A stretch of 64,000 nucleotides of DNA from Rhizobiaceae bacterium (GCA_017640615.1 JAEPQK010000002.1:620001-684000), one strand, 5' to 3'. Numbered from the stretch's first letter, positions 1 to 11,481 are shown. The notes: generated by a model from the sequence alone, not told the origin. Program-made: numbers and translations.

Positions 1-94
1 GGATTGCGAAGAACAGCGTAAGCGCCGCCGCCACCGTGAAGGCAATCAGCAACAGCCGGTTGTTCTGCCACAACTGCCTGACGAGGTTCTTCAT
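1..94 (-). CDS. Partial small membrane protein (N-terminus only, runs off left edge)
   Basis: Reverse complement of 1-94 reads MKNLVRQLWQNNRLLLIAFTVAAALTLFFAI; its ATG overlaps the TGA of the MFS gene (ATGA at 91-94). Confidence 0.5.
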   Translation of the reverse strand, partial: MKNLVRQLWQNNRLLLIAFTVAAALTLFFAI

Positions 95-1527
95 CGGGCG
101 GCCTGCATTGCTTCTCGTCTGTCGCGCACGAAATTGAACGCAGCAAACAGCCCGAGCCCGGCAAATGGCAGGCTGGCCACGACGGCCCAGAAGCCGACGC
201 TGCGCGCGCTCTCCACGCTAATGCCTTCGCCAAAGCCGGCCGCGTTGGCCACAATGCCGATTGCCGCCGCGCCGACCGCATAGCCGAGACGGTGCAGGGT
301 AGGGATCGCGCTCGCCACGCGATTGTGCTCCGACGGCGGCGCAAGCATGGTCGCGCGGCGCAATATGAAGGTCCAGGCCGCACCAAAGCCCGCCCCCTGG
401 AGAATGGCGAGCGCCACGATTGCCGAGATCGGGCCGTTTGGAAGCGCGTAGATGAGGCCGACCACCGAGGCCGTGATAACGAGCAGGCCGGACAGGATCA
501 TTGTTCGGTCCCAACGTTCGGGAATGCCGGCGATCAGAATCGCGGCGACCGACCAGCCAATCGACTCCAGCGCAATCACATAGCCGGCCTCCAGCGGCGT
601 CAAACCGTGCACGGTGACCATGATGACCGGGCCGTAAATGCCCAGTGCAATGGTGGCGATGGCGAAGCACATGATCATGGTAAGCGGTGCGCCGAGCGTT
701 GCGAACGGATTGAACGCCTGCGACGGCAGCATGCGCCCTTCGCCGGCGCGTGAATCGCGCAGAGCGAAGAGGCCGAGGCAGGCGGTGCCGAGTGCGACGA
801 GGGACAGTGAAAGCGGCAACGAATCCGCAAGCCCGGCCGCCGCGATGGAGGTCACGCCAGCGGCCAGAAGCGCGAGGCGATATGCGGGGAACCGCGTCGT
901 TATGGCAGTTTCGTCAGGCGGCAGCTCGATCGCCTTTGTGCGGAAGAGCCACAGCCCGAGCAGTGCCGCTTGAATGGCGAACGCCCAAAACGCCCAGCGC
1001 CACAGTCCGGCACCGGCGAAGAGCCCGCCGACCAGCGGCCCGACAAAGGCGGACATACCCCATAATGCCGACACAGCGGCCATGACGCGCGGCATGAGCG
1101 CGGCTTCGAACAGCCGTGCAACGGCCACGAAAGACAGTGCCATCAGGCCGCCGCCGCCCAACCCCTGGAGAACACGTCCGGCGAGCATGATCGGCATGGT
1201 CGACGCCACGGCGCTGATGGCGCAGCCGATCAGGTAGAGCAGCGCCGCTGCCGTCATCGCCTGGCGCAGGCCCACATGGCGCAGAAGATGCGCAGCCGAT
1301 GCCCCGGCCGCAATCGAGCCGATCTCGTAAAGCGCGAATGTCCAACCGATAAGGGGAGCGCCACCAATCTCCGCCACGATCGCCGGGATCATGGTGGCAA
1401 CCAGCAACCCGTCGGCGGCATGCAGCCACACGCCAAGCGAAACGACGGCGATCTTGGTCGCGTTGCCTCCCGTCAGGAGAACGCGCCAGCCTGCATGGTT
1501 TGTTGAAGCCTCAGTCACGCTCCGCAC
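91..1527 (-). CDS. MFS transporter
   Basis: 478 aa polytopic protein with MFS-like motifs (GRVLQGLGGGGLMAL, GxxxGPLVGG). Confidence 0.85.
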   Translation of the reverse strand: MRSVTEASTNHAGWRVLLTGGNATKIAVVSLGVWLHAADGLLVATMIPAIVAEIGGAPLIGWTFALYEIGSIAAGASAAHLLRHVGLRQAMTAAALLYLIGCAISAVASTMPIMLAGRVLQGLGGGGLMALSFVAVARLFEAALMPRVMAAVSALWGMSAFVGPLVGGLFAGAGLWRWAFWAFAIQAALLGLWLFRTKAIELPPDETAITTRFPAYRLALLAAGVTSIAAAGLADSLPLSLSLVALGTACLGLFALRDSRAGEGRMLPSQAFNPFATLGAPLTMIMCFAIATIALGIYGPVIMVTVHGLTPLEAGYVIALESIGWSVAAILIAGIPERWDRTMILSGLLVITASVVGLIYALPNGPISAIVALAILQGAGFGAAWTFILRRATMLAPPSEHNRVASAIPTLHRLGYAVGAAAIGIVANAAGFGEGISVESARSVGFWAVVASLPFAGLGLFAAFNFVRDRREAMQAAR

Positions 1528-1598
1528 TTGGCAGCTTCACCCGCCAAAGTCGAGATACATCGCGCGAAGATCGAGTGGGGCAGAGCTCGATCGTCTGG

Positions 1599-2243
1599 TC
1601 AGCTGGATGTCGGTCGGGTCTCATCGAAACTTGCCCGCGCCTCCATCCGGCTCCACCACGCCGCAAGTCGAGGGTGCGAATGGAGCATCGCCCGACCATC
1701 ATCGGCCTGGACGAAACAGGCAATCATCGGCGCGGCATGAAGGTCGGCAAGCGTCAGTCGATCGCCGGCAAGCCAGTCTCCCTCGCGCAACGCGGCGGCC
1801 AATGAGGCGAGGCAGGTTTCCGATACTCCAAGGGCTGAGGCGACGGTGGCTTCGTCCGCAGCTTCGCCGCGCCTGCTCTTTTCCACGCGTTCCACATAGA
1901 CGCCCCACACCATTGCCCGATAGGCATAGGCATCGAGCAGGCTGATGGTCTGGTTCATTGCCGCTCGGGCGGCGGCATTGGCCGGCTGCAGCGACGGCCC
2001 GTCGAAAGCTTCGTCGACATAGCGCGTAATGGCCGAGGTTTCGAAAAGCCTCAATTCGCCATGTTGAAACGCGGGAATCCGCTTGAACGGGTGACGTTCC
2101 AGAAACCAGTCCGGAACATTATCCCGGTCGAAAATATCGACCGGGATATGGTCATAGTCGATGCCCTTTTCGGAAAGGACTAGCCGCGCGATCCGCACAT
2201 AGACGCTGTAATCGGCTCCGAAGAGGCGCGGCCTGTCGCTCAC
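1599..2243 (-). CDS. Glutathione S-transferase family protein
   Basis: Thioredoxin-like N-terminus, 'LFETSAITRYVDE' and 'LTLADLHAAPMI' GST motifs. Confidence 0.85.
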   Translation of the reverse strand: MSDRPRLFGADYSVYVRIARLVLSEKGIDYDHIPVDIFDRDNVPDWFLERHPFKRIPAFQHGELRLFETSAITRYVDEAFDGPSLQPANAAARAAMNQTISLLDAYAYRAMVWGVYVERVEKSRRGEAADEATVASALGVSETCLASLAAALREGDWLAGDRLTLADLHAAPMIACFVQADDGRAMLHSHPRLAAWWSRMEARASFDETRPTSS

Positions 2244-2251
2244 CGCGATCG

Positions 2252-3463
2252 TTAGGCCATTGCCTTCTGCAGGTTCTCGTCCACCTTGTCGAGGAAGCCG
2301 GTGGTGGAGAGCCAGGGCTGGTCGGGGCCGATCAGCAGCGCCAGGTCCTTGGTCATGGAACCATCTTCCACCGTGGAGATGCAGACCTTTTCCAGCGTCT
2401 CGGCGAAGCGCTTGAGCTCGGCATTGTCGTCCAGCTTGGCGCGATGTGCGAGGCCGCGCGTCCAGGCAAAGATCGACGCGATCGAGTTGGTCGAGGTTTC
2501 TTCGCCTTTCTGGTGTTGGCGGTAGTGGCGGGTCACCGTGCCGTGCGCGGCTTCAGCTTCCACTGTCTTGCCGTCAGGCGACAACAGTACCGATGTCATC
2601 AGGCCAAGCGAACCGAAGCCCTGCGCAACCGTGTCGGACTGCACGTCGCCGTCATAGTTCTTACAGGCCCAGACATAGCCGCCCGACCATTTCAGGCTTG
2701 CCGCCACCATGTCGTCGATGAGGCGGTGCTCATAGGTGATCTTGGCTTCCTTGAACTTGTCCTCGAACTCGGCCTCGTAGACCTCTTGGAAGATATCCTT
2801 GAAGCGCCCGTCATAGGCCTTGAGGATCGTGTTCTTGGTCGACAGATAGACCGGGTAGCCGCGCTGCAGGCCATAATTCATCGAGGCGCGGGCGAAATCG
2901 CGGATTGAATCGTCGAGATTGTACATCGCCATCGAAACGCCCGAGCCTGGCGCGTCGAAGACTTCATGCTCGATCACCGTGCCGTCCTCGCCGACGAATT
3001 TGACGGTGAGCTTGCCCTTGCCGGGGAACTTGAAATCGGTGGCGCGATACTGATCGCCAAATGCATGGCGGCCGACGATGATCGGCTTGGTCCAGCCGGG
3101 CACGAGGCGCGGCACGTTGCGGCAGATGATCGGCTCGCGGAAGATGACGCCGCCCAGAATGTTGCGGATCGTGCCGTTGGGCGAACGGTACATGCGCTTC
3201 AGCCCGAATTCCTCGACGCGCGCCTCATCCGGCGTGATGGTGGCGCATTTCACGCCGACGCCGTGTTCCTTGATGGCGTTGGCGGCATCGACGGTGATCT
3301 GGTCGTCCGTCTCGTCGCGCTTCTCGATACCCAGATCGTAGTAGCGAAGATCGATATCCAGATAGGGATGGATCAGCTTGTCCTTGATGAACTGCCAGAT
3401 GATGCGGGTCATCTCGTCGCCATCGAGCTCGACGACGGGATTTGCCACCTTGATCTTCGCCAT
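2252..3463 (-). CDS. icd: NADP-dependent isocitrate dehydrogenase
   Basis: [31 protein letters not shown]...; start placed at the internal ATG (3463), not the longer ORF. Confidence 0.95.
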   Translation of the reverse strand: MAKIKVANPVVELDGDEMTRIIWQFIKDKLIHPYLDIDLRYYDLGIEKRDETDDQITVDAANAIKEHGVGVKCATITPDEARVEEFGLKRMYRSPNGTIRNILGGVIFREPIICRNVPRLVPGWTKPIIVGRHAFGDQYRATDFKFPGKGKLTVKFVGEDGTVIEHEVFDAPGSGVSMAMYNLDDSIRDFARASMNYGLQRGYPVYLSTKNTILKAYDGRFKDIFQEVYEAEFEDKFKEAKITYEHRLIDDMVAASLKWSGGYVWACKNYDGDVQSDTVAQGFGSLGLMTSVLLSPDGKTVEAEAAHGTVTRHYRQHQKGEETSTNSIASIFAWTRGLAHRAKLDDNAELKRFAETLEKVCISTVEDGSMTKDLALLIGPDQPWLSTTGFLDKVDENLQKAMA

Positions 3464-3589
3464 GTGAAATGCCTCGTTGTTTGGAAGAAGGGGCGGGGCT
3501 TCCCGCCGGTCTTTGCTGAATTTGCGGCCCCTATAACACCCAATGTTGAGAAGGCAAAGTTGGGCGATTGTAGCAGAAAGGAGCATTTG

Positions 3590-4498
3590 ATGGGTGGGAA
3601 GGGTACGGCGTTGCGCTTCGGCGAAAACACAGCCGATGGCGTGACGGTCCGCTACGCGGCGATGGGCCGTGAGGACGCGCCGCTGATCCTGATGCTGCAC
3701 GGCTTTCCCGAATATTGGGCCGGCTGGCGCGCGGTGATGGAGCGGCTTGCGCAGAGCTATTTCGTCGTTGCGCCGGATCAGCGCGGCTACAACCGTTCCT
3801 CAAAGCCGGAGGGCATCGAAAACTACCGCGCCAGCGCATTGGCTGCGGATGTGACCGCACTTGCGGATGTACTCAGCCCGGACAGACCGTTCGTGCTGGC
3901 CGGCCACGACTGGGGCGCCTCGGTGGCTTATGCCTATGCGTTCGCACATCCCGAACGCCTCAGCCATCTGGTGATCGCCAATGGCGTCCACCCCGCCTGC
4001 TTTCAGCGGGCGCTATTTGAGGACGACGCGCAGCGCGCGGCGAGCCGCTATTTCCACTATCTGATTTCGCCAAAGGCCGAGCAGGGTCTTTCGGAAGACA
4101 ACTACCGCCGGCTGATGAAAATGCTTTCGAGCTTTTCCGACACCTCGTGGCTGACCGATGAAGAGGCCGCTGCATACAGAGCCGCCTGGGGTGAGCCCGG
4201 AGCGCTGACCGCCATGCTCAACTGGTATCGCGCTTCGCCGATCGTCGTGCCGGAAGCGGGGGCACCGGTGCCCGCCGGGCGCTCAGTGCTCGATTTGCCG
4301 GCGGACGCGATGAAGGTGTCCGTGCCGCATCTGGTTCTGTGGGGCGAGGCCGACACCGCCTTGCTGCCGTCATGTCTTGAAGGGCTGGACCGCTACGCGC
4401 CGCAACTGACTGTGAAGAAGATCCCCGGCGCCAGCCACTGGATCCTGCACGAAAAACCGGACGAGGTGTCGGCCGCGATCGCTGCCTTTGTGGGCTAG
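3590..4498 (+). CDS. Alpha/beta hydrolase (epoxide hydrolase/haloalkane dehalogenase-like)
   Basis: '[17 protein letters not shown]', '[15 protein letters not shown]' nucleophile elbow, C-terminal '[11 protein letters not shown]'. Start trimmed from the longer ORF. Confidence 0.88.
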   Translation: MGGKGTALRFGENTADGVTVRYAAMGREDAPLILMLHGFPEYWAGWRAVMERLAQSYFVVAPDQRGYNRSSKPEGIENYRASALAADVTALADVLSPDRPFVLAGHDWGASVAYAYAFAHPERLSHLVIANGVHPACFQRALFEDDAQRAASRYFHYLISPKAEQGLSEDNYRRLMKMLSSFSDTSWLTDEEAAAYRAAWGEPGALTAMLNWYRASPIVVPEAGAPVPAGRSVLDLPADAMKVSVPHLVLWGEADTALLPSCLEGLDRYAPQLTVKKIPGASHWILHEKPDEVSAAIAAFVG

Positions 4499-4845
4499 CC
4501 GCCCTTTTTTGCCTTCTTCTTTATCGGTGGCATGGGGCCGACATAGGCCATGGCCATGGAAATCCACTCTCGCAGTGCAGCCTCGGTATCGATCGCATCG
4601 GCCGAAACCGTGACGAAGCCTTTCATGGCTTTTCCAGTGAACATCATGGGTCCGGCGCCGGGCTTGGCGTGGGCTGCGGCATCCTGCTCTTCGCCGACCC
4701 GCACCATGAGGTCGCCATTCTTCATCGTGCCGACGAGCATATTGCCGTTGAGCGTGAAGCAGAGCCCGCCGAACATGCGGATTTCGCCGGTGTTGGGGTG
4801 CTCGTTCACGACCGCGCGAATGCGGTCCGCCAGTTCTGCGCTCAT
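4495..4845 (-). CDS. TfoX/Sxy N-terminal domain family protein
   Basis: 'MFGGLCFTLNGNMLVGTMKNGDLMVRVG' is typical of TfoX_N proteins; start chosen at MSAELADRI. Confidence 0.8.
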   Translation of the reverse strand: MSAELADRIRAVVNEHPNTGEIRMFGGLCFTLNGNMLVGTMKNGDLMVRVGEEQDAAAHAKPGAGPMMFTGKAMKGFVTVSADAIDTEAALREWISMAMAYVGPMPPIKKKAKKGG

Positions 4846-4922
4846 TGGCGTACCCACGCTTCTCAATCGCTGGCAAATATGGCAGGGACAGTGAAAACGC
4901 GCAATCAGCGCGCCGGTGGCTC

Positions 4923-5726
4923 ATGACACGCACTGAAAACGAACGGCCCGGCGGCCCGGCAATCATTCTGGTCGAGCCGCAACTCGGCGAAAATATCGGC
5001 ATGGTGGCGCGCGCCATGGCCAATTTCGGCCTTGGCGAACTGCGCCTCGTGAACCCGCGCGACGGCTGGCCAAACGAAAAGGCAGTGTCGGCGGCAAGCC
5101 GCGCCGACCATGTGGTCGAAGCCGCGAAGCTTTATGAAACGCTCGACGAGGCAGTGGCCGATCTCAACTATGTGCTGGCCACGACCGCACGCGAGCGGGA
5201 CGGCTTCAAGCCGGTGCTCGGGCCTGTCGACGCGACGGCGGAGCTGCGGCAGCGCTTCGCGGGCAAGCAGAAAACCGGCATCATGTTCGGGCGCGAGCGC
5301 TTCGGGCTCTACAACGAGGAAATCGCGCGCGCCGGCGCCATCGTCACCTTTCCGGTGAATCCCGATTATGCTTCGCTCAACATCGCACAGGCTGTGCTGT
5401 TGATGGCCTATGAATGGATGAAATCCGGCCTCGAACATGCCAGCCAGACGGCATTCGAGGGACCGGAATTTCCGCCGGCCGAACGGCACCAGCTGCAGGG
5501 GCTGGTCGATCATCTGGATGCCGCGCTTTCCTCGCGTGGCTATTTTCGTCCGCTGTCGAAAAAGCCCAAAATGCTGGACAGCCTGCAGGCGGTGCTGACC
5601 AGGCCGGGGTTCACCGAGCCGGAAATCAGGGTGTTGCGCGGCGTAATTTCCTCACTCGACCGGTTCACGCCAGACAATCCGCGCGGAACGGTCAAATCCG
5701 AAGGCAGCGAGGACGAGGGTGGTTGA
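4923..5726 (+). CDS. SpoU-family RNA methyltransferase (TrmJ-like)
   Basis: '[33 protein letters not shown]', '[16 protein letters not shown]', '[19 protein letters not shown]'. Confidence 0.88.
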   Translation: MTRTENERPGGPAIILVEPQLGENIGMVARAMANFGLGELRLVNPRDGWPNEKAVSAASRADHVVEAAKLYETLDEAVADLNYVLATTARERDGFKPVLGPVDATAELRQRFAGKQKTGIMFGRERFGLYNEEIARAGAIVTFPVNPDYASLNIAQAVLLMAYEWMKSGLEHASQTAFEGPEFPPAERHQLQGLVDHLDAALSSRGYFRPLSKKPKMLDSLQAVLTRPGFTEPEIRVLRGVISSLDRFTPDNPRGTVKSEGSEDEGG

Positions 5727-6516
5727 GATGCGGCCGGTACTGTTCTTCGATTCCGGCATCGGCGGGCTGACCGTTCTGCGCGAAGCGCGCGTGCTGATGC
5801 CGGGCCGCCCGTTCATATATGTCGCCGACGATGCCGGCTTTCCCTATGGCGCATGGGAAGAGCAGGCGTTGGCAAAGCGTATCGTCGCGCTGATCGGCCC
5901 GCTGCTCGAAGAGTTCGACCCGGCTATCGTGGTGATCTGCTGCAACACCGCGTCCACCATCGTGCTTGCGGATCTGCGCGCAGCATATCCCGGCACCCAG
6001 TTTGTCGGCACCGTGCCGGCGATCAAGCCGGCAGCTGAGCGCACACGCTCCGGTCTCGTGTCAGTGCTCGGCACGCCGGGCACGATTGCGCGGCAATATA
6101 CCCGCGATCTGATCGCTTCATGGGCGACGAAATGCCATGTGCGGCTTGTGGGCAGCGACCGGCTGGCACAGCTCGCCGAAACCTATATGCGCGCAGGTTT
6201 TGTCGAAGAAGACGATGTACGCACGGAGATCGCGCCGTGCTTTCTGGAAAAGGATGGCGCACGAACCGACATCGTTGTTCTCGCCTGCACGCATTACCCA
6301 TTTCTGGTCAATCGCATGCGGAAGACGGCGCCCTGGCCGGTAGACTGGATCGATCCCGCCGAAGCGATTGCCCGGCGCGCGCTGTCGTTGCTCGAGCCGC
6401 ATGATGACGCCGCATTCTCGTGGGACGAAAGCCGCGATATCGCCCGCCTGACCTCGGGTTCCAGCGATGTCGCCATCAGGCGGCTGATGCACGGGTTTGG
6501 CCTGCGCATGAACTGA
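5719..6516 (+). CDS. murI: Glutamate racemase
   Basis: '[17 protein letters not shown]', 'VICCNTAST', '[10 protein letters not shown]'. Start could be GTG 5719 or ATG 5728. Confidence 0.92.
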   Translation: MVEMRPVLFFDSGIGGLTVLREARVLMPGRPFIYVADDAGFPYGAWEEQALAKRIVALIGPLLEEFDPAIVVICCNTASTIVLADLRAAYPGTQFVGTVPAIKPAAERTRSGLVSVLGTPGTIARQYTRDLIASWATKCHVRLVGSDRLAQLAETYMRAGFVEEDDVRTEIAPCFLEKDGARTDIVVLACTHYPFLVNRMRKTAPWPVDWIDPAEAIARRALSLLEPHDDAAFSWDESRDIARLTSGSSDVAIRRLMHGFGLRMN

Positions 6517-6554
6517 GGGGCCGGCGAGCGAAAACCCGAGAAGGAGAGCGACCC

Positions 6555-6740
6555 ATGCCGGCAGTATCCAAAGCCCAGCAGAAAGCAGCCGGAGCGGCAC
6601 TTGCCGCCAAGCGCGGCGAGATAAAGAAAGGCGAACTCCAGGGCGCGTCTGTCGAAATGTATGAATCGATGACTGAGGCGCAGCTAGAAGAACTCGCCGA
6701 AACCGACCATGACGGGCTGCCCGAAAAGAAGGAAGATTGA
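6555..6740 (+). CDS. DUF3008 family small protein
   Basis: 61 aa MPAVSKAQQKAAGAALAAKRGEIKKGELQGASVEMYESMTEAQLEELAET; SD-like aaggag upstream. Confidence 0.75.
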   Translation: MPAVSKAQQKAAGAALAAKRGEIKKGELQGASVEMYESMTEAQLEELAETDHDGLPEKKED

Positions 6741-6791
6741 CGGGCGCTCGCCGGCTGGCCGAAGCCGCATTAGAGGCACAGGGGGAGAGAC

Positions 6792-7271
6792 ATGCGGATC
6801 AGGCCTAGCCTGCGCGATGACGCGGCTGAACTGGCGGCGTTGTTGAACGAGGTCGTCGCCCAGACCGGCACGAGCGCGCTCGAAGAGCCGCTGGACGAGG
6901 TCACATTCGCTGAGTGGTTCATCGATGGCCCGCTGATGCTGATCAGTCTCGTCGCTGAGGATGCGGGAAAAGCTTTCGGCTTCCAGACTGTGTCGCGTTA
7001 TGGCGATTTGCCCGAAGGCTGGGGCGATATCGGCACTTTCACGCGCCAGCCGGGTCGAGGCGGCGTCGGCTCCGCTCTGTTTGAGCGCACGCGCTTGAAG
7101 GCGGAAGAGCTTGGCCTTGTTGCCCTCAAGGCGACGATCCGCGCCGACAACGTAGCCGGACTGGGCTACTATGCGAGCCGTGGCTTCGAGGACTATCGGA
7201 TCGACCGCGCCGTGCCCCTGAAGGACGGTCGGCCTGTCGACCGGGTCACGAAGGTTCTGCGGCTGGGTTAG
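6792..7271 (+). CDS. GNAT family N-acetyltransferase
   Basis: 'TFTRQPGRGGVGSALFERTRLKAEELG' and 'NVAGLGYYASRGFEDY'. Confidence 0.85.
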   Translation: MRIRPSLRDDAAELAALLNEVVAQTGTSALEEPLDEVTFAEWFIDGPLMLISLVAEDAGKAFGFQTVSRYGDLPEGWGDIGTFTRQPGRGGVGSALFERTRLKAEELGLVALKATIRADNVAGLGYYASRGFEDYRIDRAVPLKDGRPVDRVTKVLRLG

Positions 7272-7277
7272 GTCATT

Positions 7278-7796
7278 TCAGGCCTTTTCTCGAAGCGGCA
7301 TAGTTCGAATTGGAGTCAGGCGATCTCCTGCAAGCTGAACCACGTCCAATGCTCTGATGGTCCCGACTATCGGTAGCGGCGGCAATTCCCCGTGGCCGCC
7401 GCGTTCCAGGCTCGTCCGATCATTGTTCGTTGCCACAGTCATATGTGGTCGGAAAGGATTGCCCGGCGTCGCGCTCATTTCGCCGTTGAGGCGCAGGTGC
7501 ATAACGGTCAATGCCTGTCGTCCGTCGGCGCAGACGAGGCAGAGTTTGTGTACTTGCTCGAACGGATCGAATACAATCTCTGGCGGCATCAACTTGATCG
7601 TCAATTCGATGCTCTCGTTAGCCACGATCTTGCAAGCCGCCACTACTTCAGCCTCTTTGTCGTCGGCGATCGCAAACGCCAAAGTGATGTGAGGGCGTAC
7701 AAGCTCGTAGCGCTCCGGTTCATTCGCTGCGCGAAACCGGTCTATTTTGTCTGTAACGCTGGGCTCGAATTCTGGGTAGGCAAGAACATAGATCAT
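7278..7796 (-). CDS. 2'-5' RNA ligase / cyclic phosphodiesterase-like superfamily protein
   Basis: Two HxT motifs: 'RPHITLAF' and 'FRPHMTVA'. Confidence 0.75.
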   Translation of the reverse strand: MIYVLAYPEFEPSVTDKIDRFRAANEPERYELVRPHITLAFAIADDKEAEVVAACKIVANESIELTIKLMPPEIVFDPFEQVHKLCLVCADGRQALTVMHLRLNGEMSATPGNPFRPHMTVATNNDRTSLERGGHGELPPLPIVGTIRALDVVQLAGDRLTPIRTMPLREKA

Positions 7797-7875
7797 GGAA
7801 TACCTATGAGGCGCCGGTGCCGGCGGAGCAATGGTAGTTAGCTTTGCCGCGGAGCGAGTTGACTTTCCGCCAAAA

Positions 7876-7891
7876 CGGGCCTAAACGCCCG
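7876..7891 (+). other. Hairpin in rpsD upstream region (cgggc-ctaaac-gcccg)
   Basis: Perfect 5-bp stem, 6-nt loop, read from sequence. Confidence 0.4.
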
Positions 7892-7894
7892 CTC

Positions 7895-7922
7895 ACGCAG
7901 GGTTTCGGCCCTGCGTTTTCAT
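7895..7922 (+). terminator. Intrinsic-terminator-like hairpin upstream of rpsD
   Basis: acgcaggg-tttcgg-ccctgcgt (8-bp perfect stem) followed by tttcatt; no + strand CDS ends just upstream. Confidence 0.5.
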
Positions 7923-8057
7923 TACGTGTCCCGTGGGTTTTTCCGCAAAGCGTGCGTGGAAAATCCTGTCAGATCCCCAAAACGGGGGTCAGAGGAGGGC
8001 GCGTTTCCTTCGTCTGAAGCTTTAAGTTTCAGGCGTAACTCGTTGAAAGGAAATGCG

Positions 8058-8675
8058 ATGAGCAAGCGCGAATCCGCAAAGTATAAACTCGATCGCCGTA
8101 TGGGCGAAAATCTCTGGGGCCGTCCGAAGTCCCCGGTGAACCGCCGTGAATACGGCCCCGGCCAGCACGGTCAGCGCCGTAAGGGCAAGCTGTCCGACTT
8201 CGGTACCCAGCTGCGCGCCAAGCAGAAGCTGAAGGGCTATTACGGCGATATCTCCGAAAAGCAGTTCCGCAAGGTCTATGACGAGGCCAACCGCCGCAAG
8301 GGCGATACGCCGGACAATCTGATCGGTCTGCTGGAATCGCGCCTCGACGCTGTGGTCTATCGCGCCAAGTTTGTGCCGACGATTTTCGCCGCACGCCAGT
8401 TCGTCAATCACGGCCACATCAAGGTCAATGGCAAGCGCGTCAACATCCCGTCTTACCGCTGCCAGCCGGGCGACGTGATCGAGGTGCGCGAAAAGTCGAA
8501 GCAGCTCGCCCTCGTGCTTGAGGCGGTTCAGCTCGCCGAGCGTGACGTGCCGGACTATGTCGAAGCCGACCACAACAAGATGACTGCAACCTACAAGGCC
8601 ATTCCGGGCCTGGCCGATGTACCCTACGCGGTGCAGATGGAGCCGAACCTGGTCGTCGAGTTCTACTCGCGCTAA
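8058..8675 (+). CDS. rpsD: 30S ribosomal protein S4
   Basis: [41 protein letters not shown]...; S4 domain. Start at the ATG after gaaagga. Confidence 0.97.
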   Translation: MSKRESAKYKLDRRMGENLWGRPKSPVNRREYGPGQHGQRRKGKLSDFGTQLRAKQKLKGYYGDISEKQFRKVYDEANRRKGDTPDNLIGLLESRLDAVVYRAKFVPTIFAARQFVNHGHIKVNGKRVNIPSYRCQPGDVIEVREKSKQLALVLEAVQLAERDVPDYVEADHNKMTATYKAIPGLADVPYAVQMEPNLVVEFYSR

Positions 8676-8697
8676 TCGCTCGAAAGAGTATGAAGTC

Positions 8698-8730
8698 AAA
8701 GGCCGCGCATCGCGCGGCCTTTTCTTTTAC
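8698..8730 (+). terminator. Intrinsic terminator after rpsD
   Basis: ggccgcgc-atc-gcgcggcc followed by ttttcttt. Confidence 0.8.
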
Positions 8731-8810
8731 GGCTTTGTTTGCCAGCACACCCCTGGCTCGGCTGTAAGGCCGGCTTGCCGCCTGCGCTGGCGTACGCTAT
8801 TCCCCGCTCC

Positions 8811-9668
8811 ATGAACGCACCGGTTTCCATCGACGCTGCGCCCGCCACCGAACCTGGCCTGTCCATGTACCGCGATGCGCCGAACTCCGTTGAATTCAAC
8901 AAGCTGCGCAAGCGGCTTGTACGCCACGCGCGCGAGGCGATCGAAAACTATGGAATGGTGACGCCTGGCGAACGCTGGCTGGTTGCACTGTCGGGCGGCA
9001 AGGATTCCTACGGGCTTCTGGCCGTGCTGCTTGATCTCAAATGGCGCGGTCTGCTGCCCGTCGACCTGCTCGCCTGCAATCTCGACCAGGGCCAGCCCAA
9101 TTTCCCGAAGCACATTTTGCCGGAATTCCTCACCGCGCATGGCGTAGAGCACCGGATCGAATATCAGGACACCTACACGGTGGTGACCGACAAGATCCCC
9201 GAGGGACGCACCTATTGTTCGCTGTGTTCGCGCCTGCGCCGCGGGCATCTTTACCGCATAGCGCGCGAGGAGGGCTGCACTGCACTGGTGCTCGGCCATC
9301 ACCGGGAAGATGCGCTCGAAACCTTTTTCATGAATTTTTTCCATGGCGGCCGGCTCGCTGCCATGCCGCCGAAACTCGTCAATGACGAGGGCGACCTCAT
9401 GGTGTTGCGGCCGCTTGCCTTTTGCGCCGAGGCGGATCTGGAAAAATTCGCGGCGGCGATGCGTTTTCCTATCATCCCCTGCGATCTGTGCGGCAGTCAG
9501 GACGGGCTGCAGCGCAATGCTATGAAGGCGATGCTGGACGATCTGGAAAAGCGGATGCCGGGCCGCAAGGATACGATGATCCGCGCGCTGACCAATGTGC
9601 GGCCGTCGCATCTCATGGACGGCAAGCTGTTCGACTTTGCAGGACTTGCGCCGAAAATAGGCGATTAG
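8811..9668 (+). CDS. ttcA: tRNA 2-thiocytidine(32) synthetase
   Basis: PP-loop '[15 protein letters not shown]', cysteine motifs '[10 protein letters not shown]' and 'PCDLCGSQ'. Confidence 0.93.
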   Translation: MNAPVSIDAAPATEPGLSMYRDAPNSVEFNKLRKRLVRHAREAIENYGMVTPGERWLVALSGGKDSYGLLAVLLDLKWRGLLPVDLLACNLDQGQPNFPKHILPEFLTAHGVEHRIEYQDTYTVVTDKIPEGRTYCSLCSRLRRGHLYRIAREEGCTALVLGHHREDALETFFMNFFHGGRLAAMPPKLVNDEGDLMVLRPLAFCAEADLEKFAAAMRFPIIPCDLCGSQDGLQRNAMKAMLDDLEKRMPGRKDTMIRALTNVRPSHLMDGKLFDFAGLAPKIGD

Positions 9669-10915
9669 CCGCGCGGCGGCTCGTTCTGGGGCCGGAAAAG
9701 CACCCCTCGTTCGGCAATCAGCACCATGATCAGCGCGAAGAGGGCGAAGAAGAAGTAACCCGCGGCGAGCGGCACGATCGTCCCGTCAAATGCCTGGCCG
9801 ACGATGGCGCCAAGCGCTGCGCCGAATGCCGTCTGGGCGAAGCCCAGGATTGACGACGCGGTGCCGGCCACATGGCCGAGCGGCTCCATTGCCAGCGCGT
9901 TGAAGTTGGAGCCGATCAGCGCGAATTGTGCCATTGCGAACATGTAAATCGAGATGAACAGCCAGAACGGCATCGGTCCCAATAGCGAAATGACGAAAGC
10001 GACCCCGTTCGTCAGCATGAAGCCGATCAATGCGCTGTGCGCGAGGCGGCGCATTCCGAAGCGCCCCACAAGGCGCGAATTGACGAAAGACATCAAAGCC
10101 ATAGTGCCGGCGACCAGCGCGAAATAGAGCGGGAAGCTGGCGCCACGGTCATAGATATCGACATAGATTTGCTGGGCGGAATTGATGAAGCCGAACAGCG
10201 CGCCGAAAATGATCGCGAGTGCAGCCGAATAGCCGACCGAAACGCGGGTGGTGAGCACGATCCGAAAGCCTTCTATGATCGTGGATAGCCGGAACGGGCG
10301 CCGATGTTCTTCACGCAGCGTTTCGGGCAGGCGCGCATAGGTCCACACCGCGACGGCAAATCCGATGACTGACATCGCGGCGAAGATTTCGGGCCAGTCC
10401 CAGACAAGCATGATGATCTGCCCGATGCTCGGCGCCAGAACCGGGATAACCATGAACACCATGAAAACCAGCGACATGACCTCCGCCATCGCCCGGCCGC
10501 CAAAACTGTCTCGCACCACCGAGATCGCTATCACGCGCGTGGATGCCGCGCCCAGCCCCTGCACGAAGCGCAGCACCAGCATCGCTTCGAAGCTCGGCAC
10601 GAATACGCATGCGGCCCCGGCGAGCACGTATATTCCAAGGCCGACCAGAAGGGGCATACGACGGCCGAAGCGATCCGAAATCGGACCGAAAAACAGTTGC
10701 GCCAGCGCTAGCCCGCCGAGATAGGCGGTGATTACCAGCTGACGGTTGTTCTCATCGTTTTCGCCGAGGGCCGCGCCGATCTGCTGAAGCCCGGGCAGCA
10801 TAATGTCGACCGCGAGCGCGTTGAGCGACATGAGAGCCGCAGCCAGCGCGATGAACTCCCAGCGCGGGAGCATTGTCTTACCGGCAGCGGGCGCCGGCGC
10901 GGTCTGCGCATCCAT
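9665..10915 (-). CDS. Bcr/CflA-type MFS drug-resistance transporter
   Basis: '[21 protein letters not shown]', '[20 protein letters not shown]', 12-TM pattern. Confidence 0.88.
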   Translation of the reverse strand: MDAQTAPAPAAGKTMLPRWEFIALAAALMSLNALAVDIMLPGLQQIGAALGENDENNRQLVITAYLGGLALAQLFFGPISDRFGRRMPLLVGLGIYVLAGAACVFVPSFEAMLVLRFVQGLGAASTRVIAISVVRDSFGGRAMAEVMSLVFMVFMVIPVLAPSIGQIIMLVWDWPEIFAAMSVIGFAVAVWTYARLPETLREEHRRPFRLSTIIEGFRIVLTTRVSVGYSAALAIIFGALFGFINSAQQIYVDIYDRGASFPLYFALVAGTMALMSFVNSRLVGRFGMRRLAHSALIGFMLTNGVAFVISLLGPMPFWLFISIYMFAMAQFALIGSNFNALAMEPLGHVAGTASSILGFAQTAFGAALGAIVGQAFDGTIVPLAAGYFFFALFALIMVLIAERGVLFRPQNEPPRG

Positions 10916-10954
10916 GCGATCGATGCCTTCCGAACCATTGGTGAAAACATGAAG

Positions 10955-10976
10955 AGGGCCGCGTTGCCGCGACCCC
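10955..10976 (-). terminator. Possible terminator/hairpin after grxD
   Basis: Minus strand gggtcgcg-gcaa-cgcggccc (one G-U pair), weak T-rich tail. Confidence 0.35.
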
Positions 10977-11023
10977 GAAGGCTGGCTATTTCGGCTGGCC
11001 CTAGCCGGCCACCTGCTGCGGAA

Positions 11024-11359
11024 TCAGGCTGCGCCGCGTGCGCTCACGCCTTTTTCGGAGAGGAAACCCTGCAATTCGCCGGCCTGGAACATTTCGCGGA
11101 TGATGTCGCAGCCACCCACAAATTCGCCCTTCACATAGAGCTGCGGAATGGTCGGCCAGTTGGAGAAGGTCTTGATGCCCTGCCGCAACTCATCCGAATC
11201 CAGCACGTTGACGCCTTTATAGTCGACGCCGAGATAGTCGAGAATCTGGACCACCTGACCGGAAAAGCCGCACTGCGGAAATCCGGGCGTGCCTTTCATG
11301 AACAGCACGACATCGTTGGCTTTGACTTCGTTGCCGATGAATTCGTTGATAGCGGACAT
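11024..11359 (-). CDS. grxD: Grx4-type monothiol glutaredoxin
   Basis: '[31 protein letters not shown]' with CGFS active site. Confidence 0.95.
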   Translation of the reverse strand: MSAINEFIGNEVKANDVVLFMKGTPGFPQCGFSGQVVQILDYLGVDYKGVNVLDSDELRQGIKTFSNWPTIPQLYVKGEFVGGCDIIREMFQAGELQGFLSEKGVSARGAA

Positions 11360-11481
11360 GGGTCTTTCCTTTCGCGGACAGGTTCAAGGCCTGTCTGAAA
11401 ATCTGTTGCGCCATATGTATTGCAGTGCGGCGCGGCGTGCAATGCGTGGCGGCCGCCCGATGGCGACACTGCTGTCATTGG

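Noticed and set aside
2966-3589. N-terminal extension of the alpha/beta hydrolase ORF
   Set aside because: Antisense to icd; the hydrolase fold begins at [17 protein letters not shown], so the start was moved to 3590.
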